A DNA stretch of 64,000 nucleotides, taken from positions 310,001-374,000 of the forward strand of contig JADANN010000392.1 in assembly GCA_018806985.1 (NCBI GenBank), written 5' to 3'. Of this stretch, positions 46,901 through 56,689 are shown piece after piece. Position numbers and translations under genes: made by a program. The notes beneath the pieces were generated by a model. It made no database searches. It saw nothing but the letters and a program-made list of their open reading frames with translations, and had not been told where the DNA came from. Source of the stretch: Angiostrongylus vasorum (taxonomy: Eukaryota > Nematoda > Chromadorea > Rhabditida > Metastrongylidae). Each line of letters starts with the position of its first letter. The stretch's first letter is position 1.

Positions 46901-49774
46901 CATTAGCAGTAGTTTTAGGTATCGGTTAGAGCTACTAATACTAATAATATTAATTGCAATGATGGAAGAACAGTAGAAAAACTCTGTTTCAATTTTTTCA
47001 TTTTATATTGCCAGACATCACGTATTTTACTGATCCCAGCATTTCTTTCATTCGATTCGTTGTCTCGCATTCCACGAAGGTCTTCAGATCTGATTGTGGA
47101 TTCCGCTGTTGATGCACGATCTTTAACCTTCTTTGTGAATACCGTCCAACCACAAATAAGATGTTCCGATGTGGTCGTTACACTATGTAAATCAATTATG
47201 CTAGCAGCTGGAATCAACTGTCAGATCCTCAAATCTTATCGGAATCCGTGCTTGAATATGACCAGCACCATGGATTACGAAAGCTAGAACACGACAAGAA
47301 TGGAAGAACTATTGGGACCTAAACGACAACGGGCCATCTAAGTAGTTGTAGAGCTAATTTATGAGCTTCTTTCCATTTTTGATCACTGCACTACATTTAA
47401 CTCCAGGTTTAATTTAGTTAATTTGACACATCGATGGGGGAATCTTAAACTATCACACGATCCACATTTCATCTTTGAAAGAGTGTTATTTTACAATTTT
47501 AACCTTTTTACTTACTGCCTACTCTTTTTGATGGCAGCGTATGTTGCGAAATATAATTTTAACGAAGCTGAGATATTTGCAAAACTCTGGACCGCAGGTG
47601 CCTATGGTGGGGAACGAACGCTATTGTCCTTTCCGGGGAGTAACGAGTTCACCACCACACCATGCTGGGTCCATCGTTTCGCCTGTCTCTCAGCTAGTTC
47701 TATCGATCTTTTTTATCGCCATCAGCAATCACCCGTCAACGGGATTGATCTTTGGAGCTCAAATCGGCATTGAACCCAGTTAAGCTGAGGCTATAGTTAT
47801 AATCACAATTTTAACCTTTTTGCCTACTGCCTACTCTTTTTGATGGCAGGGTATATTGCGAAATATAACTTCAACGAAGCTGAGATATTTGAAAAACTCT
47901 GGACCGCAGGTGCCTATAACTATAGCCTCATCTTAACTGGGTTCAATGCCGATTTGGGCTCCCAGATCAATCCCTGTTGACGGGTGTTTGCTGATGGCAA
48001 AAGATCCATAGAACTAGCTGAGAGACAGGCGAAACGAAGGACCCGCATGGTGTGGTGGTGAACGCGTTACTCCCCGGAAAGGACAATAGCGCGTTCGTTC
48101 CCCACCATAGGCACCTGCGGTCCAGACTTTTGCAAATATCTCAGCTTCGTTAAAGTGTTATTTTAATTTAGAGCACAATGTAAACTTTCACTCTTGGCGT
48201 TTTTGAGTAGTTAAAACGCTTTTTTATATCACCTAAGCAATGGCTTCGCATACATCAAGGAGTTGCGGTTTTGTTATAACGCTTTGCCTTGCTGTATGAA
48301 CAGGTTAGAAAGTATTCCGCTAACGTGTAGTGTGAGAAGAAATACTTCTTCAACCACCACTATTCATCGTATAGCAAAGATTTCTTTAATCTCTTTCGGT
48401 GCTTTTTTGTTTTTCTCTCATACCCCTTAGAGCTTTTTGTGGAGATAAATTCAGTTTCTCTTAAGGTTTTATTAGCCCTTATCTTTTTATATGGAAAATC
48501 TAAGCTTAACAGTGGAGCGGGGCGACCTGTTTGCTAATCTGCACATTTATATCGGCCCAATAATGATATGGTGAACGGATGTATTAGAAAATTGAGTTTA
48601 TGTTCATTTATACGTTCTTATGAACTGATCTTGCTGAGCTGATGCGAGGTTGCTTTAAGTTATCGTTTTCGTTGTTGTTGGTTTTGTTAGTCAGTGGCTC
48701 AGATTTCGACGATTTCGCGTTCCTCAGAGCTGTGCTGTTAGAGTGGGACTCTGTGTTTCAGTTTTGAGTTTCAGCCTCGAGTCTCAGTCTCGGGTGCCAC
48801 TCGTAACAGTTCGACTCTCAGGATGGCGAAATCGCCGAAACGTCAGCCGTCGACCAACAACGCCAACAACAAGGACAACGACAGCAACAACAACAGCAAC
48901 AACGGTAACGAAAGCTTGTACTAACCTCACATCAGCTCAACGATCAGTTCATAGAAACATATAAATAAACATATGAACTATTTGTGCCGAAGTTCATAGA
49001 AAGTCGGTCCTTTGAGTAATTAAGTTTAGCTACAGAAACTCTGAAATATACATAATAGCGGTTATTTAGCGGTTAATAGACGTTGGAATGAAAGCCTAAG
49101 TGGTAAGTAAAATTGGAACTGTGCTTTCTGAAGTCCCGATATCGATTTATGATCAGTTGCTAGAAAAAGTTGGACATTGGCATTTTGGCTAATTTCAACT
49201 GTTGTTGCCGAATATTCAGTGTGATTTAAGAGTAAGAGTGCTTGACACTTGAAGTATTTTTAAGACTAAAACTGCTCTTAGGTACGTTATTAGGTCATTA
49301 TATTCATTCCCAATTTTTTAACTGACGGGTTATTTACAACAGTACTAGTGACGTTTTTCTACACTTTTCAGTAAATAGCTACAAGAAATCTTTCATTTAG
49401 CGAATCGCAGTAGGATAGAAGCACTAAAGTCTAGAGGTTTCAGCAGTTTTCCTAATCTGTTGGTTGCCATTTTTTACTCTGCACCTCATTAATTCTATTT
49501 GCCTTATCAATGAGCAGGAAGATGGATGTATGGGCGTGCTTCCTTTATTTCTTGCAACATGGCTGGGATAGTAAGTCACCTTCTATACGGCATCTGCTAA
49601 ACGTTCATTATAAATTTCGTACACAAAAAAGGACGATAATTAATGTTTAAGCGTTTTAAAGGTTGAATTTACAGTATGAACTCGTCGTTAAACCCACTAA
49701 TTTACACGGTGTTCGACCAACGCTTTCGCAATGCATTTCGAGCTATTCTCTGTCGTGGAGTCGTCAGAAGGTGA
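32100..49774 (+). CDS. dop-3: D2-like dopamine receptor (GPCR), frame broken at four sites
   Basis: Class A GPCR of the D2-like dopamine family, in 11 traceable exons: 32100-32285, 33316-33354, 33951-34064, 34680-34824, 35005-35169, 40125-40293, 40351-40444, 45726-46022, 46652-46918, 49444-49570, 49675-49774 (TGA). Hallmarks are FGNVLVIM (TM1), SLAVSDF (TM2), the amine-binding Asp in [10 protein letters not shown] (TM3), [15 protein letters not shown] (TM5), ICWLPFF (TM6) and SLNPLIY (TM7). About 565 residues are traceable, with a very long third intracellular loop. N-terminal exons are not recognised. The frame fails near 32231, in T7 at 32278-32284, in T8 at 33981-33988 and in A6 at 45880-45885; splice phases agree once those small indels are allowed for. 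Either the sequence has consensus errors or this copy is a recent pseudogene. Confidence 0.86.
33316..34824 (+). CDS. dop-3: dop-3 exons: end of TM2, TM3, DRY motif and TM4
   Basis: Exon 33316-33354 completes TM2 ([13 protein letters not shown]). Exon 33951-34064 gives loop 1 and TM3 ([11 protein letters not shown], then [15 protein letters not shown] and [10 protein letters not shown]), including the disulfide Cys and the ligand-binding Asp. The two halves are in different frames because of the T8 run at 33981-33988. With seven T the exon is 37 codons plus 2 bases, exactly the phase the next exon expects. Exon 34680-34824 completes DRY ([15 protein letters not shown]) and encodes TM4 ([17 protein letters not shown]). 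Confidence 0.82.
35005..35169 (+). CDS. dop-3: dop-3 exon: second loop, TM5 and start of third intracellular loop
   Basis: Phase-0 exon of 55 codons after GATTTCAG. It carries the loop-2 cysteine ([10 protein letters not shown]), TM5 with the paired serines and the F-x-x-P of catecholamine receptors ([12 protein letters not shown]), then [20 protein letters not shown], a basic start to loop 3 typical of G-protein coupling. The donor is GTCGGT. The overlapping open frames beginning at 34892 and 35077 are partial reads of this exon and its intron. Confidence 0.85.
35170..40124. other. 5 kb dop-3 intron
   Basis: Between the TM5 exon and the first loop-3 exon. It contains a degenerate foldback (36195-36490) and an AT tract near 39440-39470. 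The 142-codon frame at 38174-38602 has no motif and an equally open opposite strand, so it is not called as a gene. Confidence 0.5.
36195..36490. mobile_element. Degenerate family C-like foldback, dop-3 intron
   Basis: ACTTTTTACTTACTGCCTAT at 36206-36225 and ATGGCAG with AAGATATTTGCAAACTC are family C end sequences, followed by TTTGCCTTTCTCAC. The arms are badly decayed and the right end is unclear. Confidence 0.4.
40125..40444 (+). CDS. dop-3: dop-3 exons: third intracellular loop, part 1
   Basis: Two exons found by frame and phase. 40125-40293 (phase 0 to 1; starts [15 protein letters not shown], ends QVPIMSEG) is followed by a 57-base intron, then 40351-40444 (phase 1 to 2; [18 protein letters not shown]...KEIS). 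Both are serine-rich, low in hydrophobic residues, and fit the variable third loop. They connect in phase with exons 35005-35169 and 45726-46022. No family motif can confirm them, so the call rests on open frame, splice sites and phase. The 5.0 kb intron before and the 5.3 kb intron after are full of repeats. Confidence 0.65.
40750..40780. repeat. (AT)n microsatellite
   Basis: Short AT run in the dop-3 intron upstream of the LINE fragments. Confidence 0.9.
40900..42250 (-). mobile_element. RTE-type LINE fragments in a dop-3 intron
   Basis: Minus-strand pieces of the same family as the 56-60 kb elements: near 42040-41950 the linker ([11 protein letters not shown]), 41720-41250 the N-terminal polymerase ([37 protein letters not shown]), and 41050-40900 a C-terminal scrap ([11 protein letters not shown]). 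Multiple frameshifts and deletions. It lies in the 5.3 kb intron between dop-3 exons 40351-40444 and 45726-46022. Confidence 0.6.
43114..43160. repeat. (AT)n microsatellite
   Basis: Near-perfect AT dinucleotide run with one TGTA interruption, abutting a family A SINE. Confidence 0.95.
43163..43438 (-). repeat. Family A SINE beside an AT microsatellite, dop-3 intron
   Basis: A well-preserved copy directly following a long (AT)n tract (43114-43160), which may have grown from or served as its target. The overlapping open frames at 42990-43592 are artefacts of this repeat. Confidence 0.85.
43495..43800 (+). repeat. Family D SINE-like element, dop-3 intron
   Basis: The head has GCGGAGTGGTTATTG and a B-box-like CTGGATCGACCCC (43541-43553). 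The 3' end shares ACGAATCGAATGCGAGGA and GATGTGATGGCGGGTCGT with the 20.2 kb copy and ends AAAATAAAAAAAAT. It directly follows the family A SINE. Confidence 0.55.
43868..43914. repeat. (AT)n microsatellite
   Basis: Uninterrupted AT run of about 47 bases, 70 bases after the family D element. Confidence 0.95.
44100..44830 (+). mobile_element. Decayed mariner transposase in a dop-3 intron
   Basis: The open frame 44262-44621 contains the mariner core: [18 protein letters not shown], then [32 protein letters not shown]. Upstream frames (44110-44260) hold fragments of the N-terminal linker, and downstream (44620-44790) in another frame come [10 protein letters not shown] and LGYES. The first catalytic Asp of the usual C-D-E-K-W is Gly (CGEKR), so it cannot be active. 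Several stops and shifts. Terminal repeats were not identified. It is immediately followed by a foldback element at 44811-45347. Confidence 0.7.
44811..45347. mobile_element. Long foldback element after the mariner remnant
   Basis: The left arm (44811-44990: GAATTGTTTAGCTCA, TTTATTCGGCTAAAATTT, GTCTTCATCAGAGCC) is inverted at 45215-45347 (CTCTGAGGAAGATGAAGATG, CGAATAAAAGT, AAGCTGAACAATTC). The middle holds an unrelated 69-codon open frame (45044-45253) with no recognisable motif. Non-autonomous DNA element, family unknown. Confidence 0.65.
45726..46918 (+). CDS. dop-3: dop-3 exons: third intracellular loop part 2 and start of TM6
   Basis: Exon 45726-46022 starts [17 protein letters not shown] and reaches QDEKK, where the six-A run at 45880-45885 leads straight into TAA. 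The next frame continues as [16 protein letters not shown] to KEKQV, a Ser/Thr-rich, phosphorylation-prone stretch. With five A the exon has the phase (1) that exon 46652 needs. Exon 46652-46918 reads [16 protein letters not shown] and ends with [20 protein letters not shown], the classic K/R-E-x-K-A-T entry into TM6. An optional in-frame 51-base intron (about 46758-46808) may lie within it. Confidence 0.75.
46209..46266. repeat. Polypurine (GAAA/GGAA)n tract, dop-3 intron
   Basis: Nearly pure A/G stretch of about 58 bases between dop-3 exons 45726-46022 and 46652-46918. Confidence 0.85.
47494..48153. mobile_element. Family C composite foldback element, dop-3 intron
   Basis: A 660-bp composite: a full left arm (47500-47790), a second partial left arm (47810-47920), then the inverted right arm (47925-48153). 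Direct repeats AGTGTTATTTTA at 47482-47493 and 48154-48165 flank the whole, so the composite moved or expanded as one unit. The open frames at 47423-47783 read across it and are not genes. Confidence 0.8.
48591..48984. mobile_element. Foldback element with CAA-rich arm, dop-3 intron
   Basis: Arms 48591-48690 and about 48885-48984 pair: TTATGAACTGATC and GAGCTGATGCGAGGTT versus AACCTCACATCAGCTC and GATCAGTTCATAG. Inside, TTTCGACGATTTCGCG pairs with GGCGAAATCGCCGAAA. One arm carries a CAACAA-type repeat (48855-48905), which causes the Thr-rich open frame at 48743-48964. Confidence 0.65.
49444..49774 (+). CDS. dop-3: dop-3 last two exons: TM6, TM7 and C-tail
   Basis: Exon 49444-49570 encodes TM6 and loop 3 ([19 protein letters not shown], then [18 protein letters not shown]), with the CWLP switch. 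Exon 49675-49774 encodes the NPxxY helix ([19 protein letters not shown]) and a very short tail ending CRGVVRR and TGA. The Cys in AILCRG is a likely palmitoylation site, and the short tail is typical of D2-like receptors with a long third loop. Phases agree (1 to 2 to 2). The 2.5 kb intron before 49444 contains a composite family C foldback and another foldback element. Confidence 0.88.
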
Positions 49775-50318
49775 CCTTGTCGGCATAGCATCATGTCATT
49801 CGTATTTTTTTCGAAGTAAATGGTTCTTTTGTTAATGTCTGCAACAAACAGAGACTACACGGGAACTGAAGCCTTGCATATGACCATAAGTTTTTAAGCT
49901 GAAAGCTTTTTTAATTAATGGGCCATTCCATACAATATGAACTTTGTTATATGCATGGATAGCGTAAAATTGCAGAGAGCTTCAAGTGTGTAGCAAATTT
50001 CCTTAGAGGTCTTTTCCGAGTATTGTGTACAAGACAGACTCCGCTGAAAGGCACTTAGTTCCATGAGAGGAGCACATCGTGGACATTGTCAGTGACCATC
50101 AATTAATGTATCACTTCCCGCAAAGTTCAATGCTAAATGCAACATTGTCAAGATAGAGAATAGCTTACACATAGGGCCTGTAGAAGCACCATATGTTTCT
50201 TGCAATTGATTGAGTATCTTCGTAAGAGTGAGCCCAGTAGGTCATTGAATGCGTTGAATTATATTCGCTCCATTGAAGCTAAATAAGCGAAGAAGACGTC
50301 GACCATTGAAATTACTTA

Positions 50319-50694
50319 CTTGATACTTGATACTTGAATGGCCCGTCCTCACTGGTTGTGCGGGGGCCCAGCGTAATCTCCGTTTTTCGGAAATTTGCTG
50401 GTTAAGCCATTGTGGTTCCCTGGAATCTCGAGGTCAGCCTCGCAAAACTCTGCCCTAGGTCTTCACCAGCACAGACAGTCGCAGCCCTTGTGGATCAGAA
50501 GGAAATTTACCACCTTTGATACCAGGACGGTGGTGGATCCTCGTATTGGTTTACTCTTAGCTAGGCTTCCTGATGGAAACGCGGGACTCTTTCTCAGCTG
50601 GGAGATCCTGCCAGGAGGACGAATCCCCGCTGTACATCGCAGCTTGACACCCTCGAACACCTCCTAGCCATGATGAGGCGATAAGCCGTTGGGA
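50319..50694 (-). repeat. Family B element downstream of dop-3
   Basis: Reverse copy with the tail TTGATACTTGATACTTGAA at 50319-50338 and the 5' end GGCGATAAGCCGTTGGG. Imperfect flanking repeats (CATTGAAATTA and CATTGAGATTA) suggest an 11-bp target duplication. Confidence 0.8.
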
Positions 50695-52358
50695 GGATCA
50701 TTGAGATTAAATGGAACAAATGTTATGAAAACCATTAAAACCATTACCAATTATGCTACTCTGACGAACTGATAGATGCACTCGAGTTTATATTGTACAC
50801 ACTCTGCTATTATTTTCCTAGTTTGGTATCTTACTTTCACAGTGAACATATATCATGCAATTAAATGTTGCAAGCCTGGGCAATGAATTCACCGTATTTT
50901 TTTCGCAAAGGCTTTCTCGGTAGCAAGAAATCAGCGTGCTGGCAGGACGCGATGAATGTACCACAAACCACGCGTGCATCAGCGGAAAATAGCTTCACCA
51001 TCATGCCTGTGAAGTCGACGATATGTTATGAAACAGCAAAATATCTCCGATGACAGTGTAAACTACTTGAGTATCTACGACAGAAATGTCTGGAATGGAA
51101 TGATTGTGATGACTATAGGGCGATGCATTTTTCGTGAATCCCATGTAGCTCGTTTCGCCCTTTCTCAAAGTTGGCCTGTAGTATTTGGTCTCGGACTGAA
51201 ACATTGTGCAGCATTTGTTGTCTACTACAAAGCGATTGAAACCTTAGCTCGAATATGCCAAACGTGTTAACAACTGATATTACACAAAGGGAGCTTTTTC
51301 CGAGAAATCGCGGCATAAACGCAAGACCAGAGATTGAACGCCAGCAATTTTTGAGAAAACACAAGATCAAATGCAGCGAGTTTGAAGCCACCAATTACTC
51401 GTTCCACATCTGTATACGAAATTAATCCAGTGTACACTAAAGTGTTTTTATTGAAAGTTGTAGCTAACACCGGCAACTCTTTACAAAACCATAAAAAAAC
51501 TTAACAACCACAAAAAATTGGATACATTCGGCAACTGGTTAGGGTTAATTATGGGGCGTGTATCCCTACAGAATCCCTAAAACGGTATATCAAATAGGAA
51601 CAGTTGGTTAGCTTCCACAACGACGTGCCACATGTGATTAAAGCTAACAGCTGATTCACCACGGATAACGTCATTCCAATTTGCTTAATGTGAGAAACTG
51701 AATCAGATACTTCATTACGTGTGGTGCCCGAATCGTCAAATATACCATCGACATCTATCACTTTGGGCCACTTCATATTACGATCGCTTTGATGTTTGAG
51801 TAACATGAAAAAGCGACTCTTTTTAAAAAATTGATAATTTTGGCATGCTGTAAGAGACGAACAGATTTTTTGATGGATGCTGAGATCTTTTTGGCATACG
51901 CTCCGCCCAAACCAGTAATCGCTGCTACTCCTGCGCGCAAGGTCTTCTCATGTGGCGTATCGTAATACTGCTTCTCACAGTGCAAAAGTCAGAGGCTGGT
52001 TGGTTACATTTGTGCAATTGATACTAATTCGTTTAGTCACCTCTACCTAGACTTAGTGGTGGAATGTCAATGAGCAACAATTTTAATTCTAAGAACAATC
52101 TAGTGTAATTTCTTACACGCAGGCATATTGAATTGGAAAAAGCCCTGTTATTCGTCCCATTAGAGAAAGTGGAAGATTGTGTTCCTTAGCTGTATTAGCT
52201 AATATCTGTTACAATAGATCGACAAATTGCTGTTCTCTTAAAATGATGGAAACTGAAAATTAAAATAGCGAGTGACTAACACATGGTCATCGAACATCTG
52301 CATTACACCAGAGACACTGAGGAAAAAAACTTGTTTATTTTTGTATGCGATTATTTAG

Positions 52359-52662
52359 GTCGTATTAGCATCTCTAAAGGAAGGAAGCCTTCCAAAGTAG
52401 AGGAAATCTGTGCACGAATGCACAATAATACTGCTATGGAAGGCACTGATCCTATAGGAATACTGCAGGTTTGCTTGTTACTTTACCTCTGTGTGAAAAA
52501 GGTAACAGGAAAAGCTATTAAGACGATGAAAACGGTTGTTTTAAGTTAAGCATTTAAGGGTAGATGGAAAAGTATATGTACGAATAAGATTTCGATGAGC
52601 GGCTTTCTTCACTTTTCCATTTGTAGGTGAATGCAGGGGGACTGTCAGAAGGCATGCGTTGA
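52359..52662 (+). CDS. Tentative two-exon 3' end of an unknown gene
   Basis: An open segment at 52359-52468 (RISISKGRKPSKVEEICARM...GILQ) is bounded by TTTAG and GTTTGC. A second at 52627-52662 (VNAGGLSEGMR, TGA) follows TTGTAG. They join in phase 0. No motif is recognised. It could be the end of a separate small gene downstream of dop-3 or a chance arrangement. No convincing upstream exon was found between 50.7 and 52.3 kb, which lowers confidence. Confidence 0.25.
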
Positions 52663-52826
52663 TATGTATCCATCGTGTTCGGCAGGTAGGAGCACTTTTC
52701 AGCATTAAAGAAATCTAAGCGGTTTTGTGACGCTTAATAAAATCTCCTCTCACGTTTGGTTCAATATCTGTGACTGTAGACTATAGCGTCAATGTTTACC
52801 AGATTTAAAGCTCTGTGAACTATTAA

Positions 52827-53219
52827 CATTCCAACGGTTTACCGCCTCATTGTGACTGGGAAATGTTCCTGAGTGTCGGACTGCGATGTACAGCGGGGGG
52901 ATTCGTCTCCCGGCAGGGTCTCCCAAGATGAGAAGGAGTTCGGCGCTTCAATCAGGAAGCCTAGCTAAGAGCAAGCCAATACCAGGATCCATCACTGTCC
53001 TGGTATCAAAGTCGCATGGTGGCAAATCTCCCTCTGATCCACAAAGGCTGCGACTATCTGTGCTGGTGATGACCTGGGTCAGAGTTTGGCCAGGCTGACC
53101 TCGAGATTCCAGGGAACCACAATGGCCTATCCTGCAAGTCTCCGAAAAATAGAGATCATGCTGGAGTCCACACAACCAGTGAGGACGGGCCATTCAGGTA
53201 TCAAGTATCAAGTATCGAA
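52827..53219 (+). repeat. Family B element with 11-bp target duplication
   Basis: The clearest copy of the family. TGAACTATTAA occurs at 52816-52826 and again at 53220-53230 around the element, and the 3' tail is a short array (CAGGTATCAAGTATCAAGTA). A tandem tail plus a variable flanking duplication indicate LINE-driven retroposition. Confidence 0.85.
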
Positions 53220-53230
53220 TGAACTATTAA

Positions 53231-55368
53231 AGCGGTGCCGGGGTCGTATATAATACGCTCGCTTTCGTGGCTAGAACTGGTCAGACAAGCACGGTCGCTG
53301 ACTTTCCTGCAGAAGAAAGCTGGTTGTGATTATGTTCACGGGAGTGTTGTTGGCAACTTTTTCTGTTTTTTGAAGGAATCCTAAGTGGCGAAGTATAAGA
53401 ATCTCACCGCAAGTCGAACCAATGCTACGTTGGAGGTGGTGCGAGTTGCGCACGAAGTTCTCTGCCAGAAGCCCGTTTTCGCAACGCAACGGAAATGAAT
53501 TTTTCTCTAGAAATTCTCAATTATTAGTACTATCTCATGGTAATTATTAGTAGTATTACAATGTGTCACTGTTTACACTGGTTTTGCTCTTAATTCCTCT
53601 TTTTCACTTTTAAATAGATTTGTCAACACGCATCTTTTCTCGTGGAATTTGAATACAATCGTTAAGCTATCGTCACTTATACGTGCCTCATCAAGAAGTG
53701 AGACAGAAAGTGATAAAGAAGACCGTCACAAAAGATTCCACTAGATTTTGTTCTCCACTATGAAGTTGACTCGACTCAACAGCTCTTCTTTCGGTTGTCT
53801 TTTTGTATAGAACATTTAAATCTGTTACTCAAAAAGCGTCCAGGGTTATGAAGTGACATGTTAGTGGTTGTACACTAGTCAGATTATCATTTTCTGATGC
53901 GATCGAATGGCATTTTGGAAATAGAAGAATACATGTTTTACGAGAGGTAGCTGCTTCTTTTCAACTTTCTATTTCAAATGCGCATACCTTAGTTAGCAGG
54001 GAGATTCGAAAAGCACGAGAAACAAATAACAGCTTTAACGTCTACGTTCCTCTACCAACGATATATGGAACGATTAAGTGACTCGTCATGAAAAAGTTCA
54101 AGGCTTCTCGAGTCCATAAAGAGGTAATATTCAGATAAGGATTAGCTTGCCAATAATTTTTTTCCCACCATAAGGCTGCGATGCTGGGGGAAAAAGCTGG
54201 CGAAAGCAAGGTGGCTAGGGCAGATTTCATATCGGAATTTTTGTTACAGTGTTGGTGATGGGATGCATGCGGTCGCTCGCTCTCTTGCAGTAGTATTAGT
54301 CTTTTTCAGTTGAGCAATACCACTTCCAGAATTTTTTCTGGCTTCATATCCATCTGTTGAGCTTGAAGAAGTCATCGTATCTTTTTATCGGTGCAAAATT
54401 AACTTCATTAATTCTTTGAGAGTGCCACCAAGTAATGTAGAAAGAACGTCTCCGGTTACCTTGCATTGCCCCTCGCATATCACATAACGAGCAGAAGCTA
54501 ACCCTTGTATTCGTCTTTAAAATAAAAAAAAGAAGAACAGTTGATTTAGTATAGACGATGTCTTGGTCTTTTGTCCAATTCATGCAGCTTCTGTTGATTT
54601 CTTTTCTCCTCAAAACCTGCCTAGTCAAATGAAACATTGATTTGTCTAGAATTTTCTAAAAGTTTGTATCCACACTTCATTTATGGAAAAAATCCGTCAG
54701 GTGTGTTCCCTTCTTAAAATGAAAAAAATGAAAAAAAATAAATCCCCATGTTTTTTTTATTTCTCAGCAATCTAGTGCTACTTCCTAATAACCACACCAA
54801 AGAACACCACCACTTTTTTAGTGCTCGGTGCTGAGGTGTGTAAAGTAAGGATCTTTTAAACGTTAAATCATTAGAAGCATTACTTTAATGAAACATTTTA
54901 TGTAGACATATGCATATATACGTGCATATGTGCGTATACAGATACATATACATATATACATATAGGTATACACGTAAACATAAACTAGAGTGAGTGACAG
55001 TAAATTTTCTGTTAATTCATCTCTCCACTAGCGCAGTCCGACCAAAGAATGAGCTTTAGTCAATCGAGAGACGAAAGATCATTACACTACCTATGAGGCT
55101 CTTCATTCCTACTTTTTTTCAGCATGATTACTTCGGTAGAATTTGCCGTAAGATCTTGAGTATGCTCGCAGATATCATGCCACGGTTCCCTAAAGTTCTT
55201 TTAATGTCAGGCAGTGAAAGTGGAAAACCTCACAAAGCCTTCCGAATAGTATTTGTGCTCAATAAGTATGAATGTAGGTTTTATCTCTACAAGTCATTCG
55301 ATTCGATTCCTACGTTATCCTCTAACTGGCCCGTTAATCATAAAATTTCCTGCTGTCACACCAAGAAA
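53231..55368. other. Gene-free spacer
   Basis: AT-rich sequence with an RY-alternating tract at 54900-54975. No exon, element or RNA gene supported. Confidence 0.5.
54900..54975. repeat. Alternating purine-pyrimidine low-complexity tract
   Basis: Degenerate (CATATA/TGTATA)n with many alternating RY steps. No coding or element structure. Confidence 0.75.
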
Positions 55369-55643
55369 ATAAAAAGCTCTCGGTGTTGAACAATCCCTGA
55401 TGGATGCGCCATGCATTCGACTTCATTAAATATCGTTGAAGGTGATTGAATGCGTATCTGACTTTTACAATGACTCGCGGTGGCCTACCGATGTATCGAG
55501 CCAGTGCTGTTATCCTCCCAGGCAAGTCTGGTACCAATTTGCCGACCCCGGAGAGATGAAAGGCTTGGTGGACCATGGGCACGGGGGTCGATTGCACCTG
55601 TGTGTTGCAGGGCGCCACCGACCACTGCGCCACACGCGCCCTA
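55369..55643 (-). repeat. Family A SINE, full-length copy
   Basis: Tail AAAAGCTCTCGGTG at 55371, body with CCTCCCAGGCAAGTCTGG, head CCACTGCGCCACACGCGCC at 55623-55641. Very close to the 43.2 kb copy over its length. Confidence 0.85.
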
Positions 55644-56689
55644 TGTCACATTAAGTGCTGTAAATCTGGGAAAATTCTATTCGCAAGGTAGCAAGCCTTT
55701 CTTCTATCCACTAATCCCTGCAAATGCTTGTGGTGACGACCTGAAAATATCTAAAAACACCTACTTCGGACCCTATGACTCATGGCATTCACTTTTTCAA
55801 TGAACGCAGATGACGATGCATCCATCATTAGAGGCCACACTGAACTCACACACGAATCTAAGGGCTTCCATGTACTACACTTGTAAGGCGATGAAACTAG
55901 TAGAGAAAGTGCTAGGACCGGTCCGGCACGTGAGGGCCGACCATCTGAGTATATATATAGAGCCAGATTTTTTATTCAAATTACCAGATCTCTTACGAAA
56001 TTACTGAGCAAGGCAGCACCTGTCGTCCCGTTGATCGTCAGCTGACTCAGGCTTAGAGTAAACCTCCCATTTCTCCGTACCGCGCGCAAGAGTAGCTCAA
56101 TAGGTTCTGTACACTTTAGAAACTCGTTGAGCATTATATCCTTTCCTAGTATTTTCGTTAAGAACTCTGACCATTGGGACGGTAGTCTTCTTGCTGTACG
56201 TTTGGCATCCCGACTAATCCATTCATTAAGGCTATTTTTTTCATCGGTTGTGATTCAGACGCTCTGTGTGGCCGCTCCATGTTATCTTCGACAATATGAC
56301 GAGTAGAACAACATGTGTGATTGTTGTTTGTTGGAACAGGTCGGAAATTTGGAACCACTTTCTCAACTGCCTGGTATTACCAGCATCGTCCTTACTGTCG
56401 TGCATACGTAGCCACCAGATTTCTGATGTATACGTTAGGCTAGGGAGAATCACAGAGTCGAAAGGGTGGGCATAGAATTGGGTATTGTTTGTTCTCCTCA
56501 CCACATCCTCAGTGTTCTTGAAACCCCCCCCAAGCTGCTGCCTTCCTCTTGCTCAACGTTAGAGCTAATTGGTTCATCATGGTGATTTCATGAGCTAGGT
56601 AGAAGTAATTGGAGCACTCTGAAATTTTCGCTCTGTTAAGCATGTCCACGGATCCCCTCATAGAGGAGTCTTTTTTCGGCTAGTAGCCA

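Noticed and set aside
47423..47783. 116-codon open frame
   Set aside because: Runs across the family C foldback element.
48743..48964. Thr/Arg-rich open frame
   Set aside because: Product of a CAA-type repeat inside a foldback arm.
55643..56007. Open frame after a family A SINE interrupted by one stop and continuing to 56007
   Set aside because: No motif; the upstream half begins in the SINE. Possibly a decayed exon, but not supportable.
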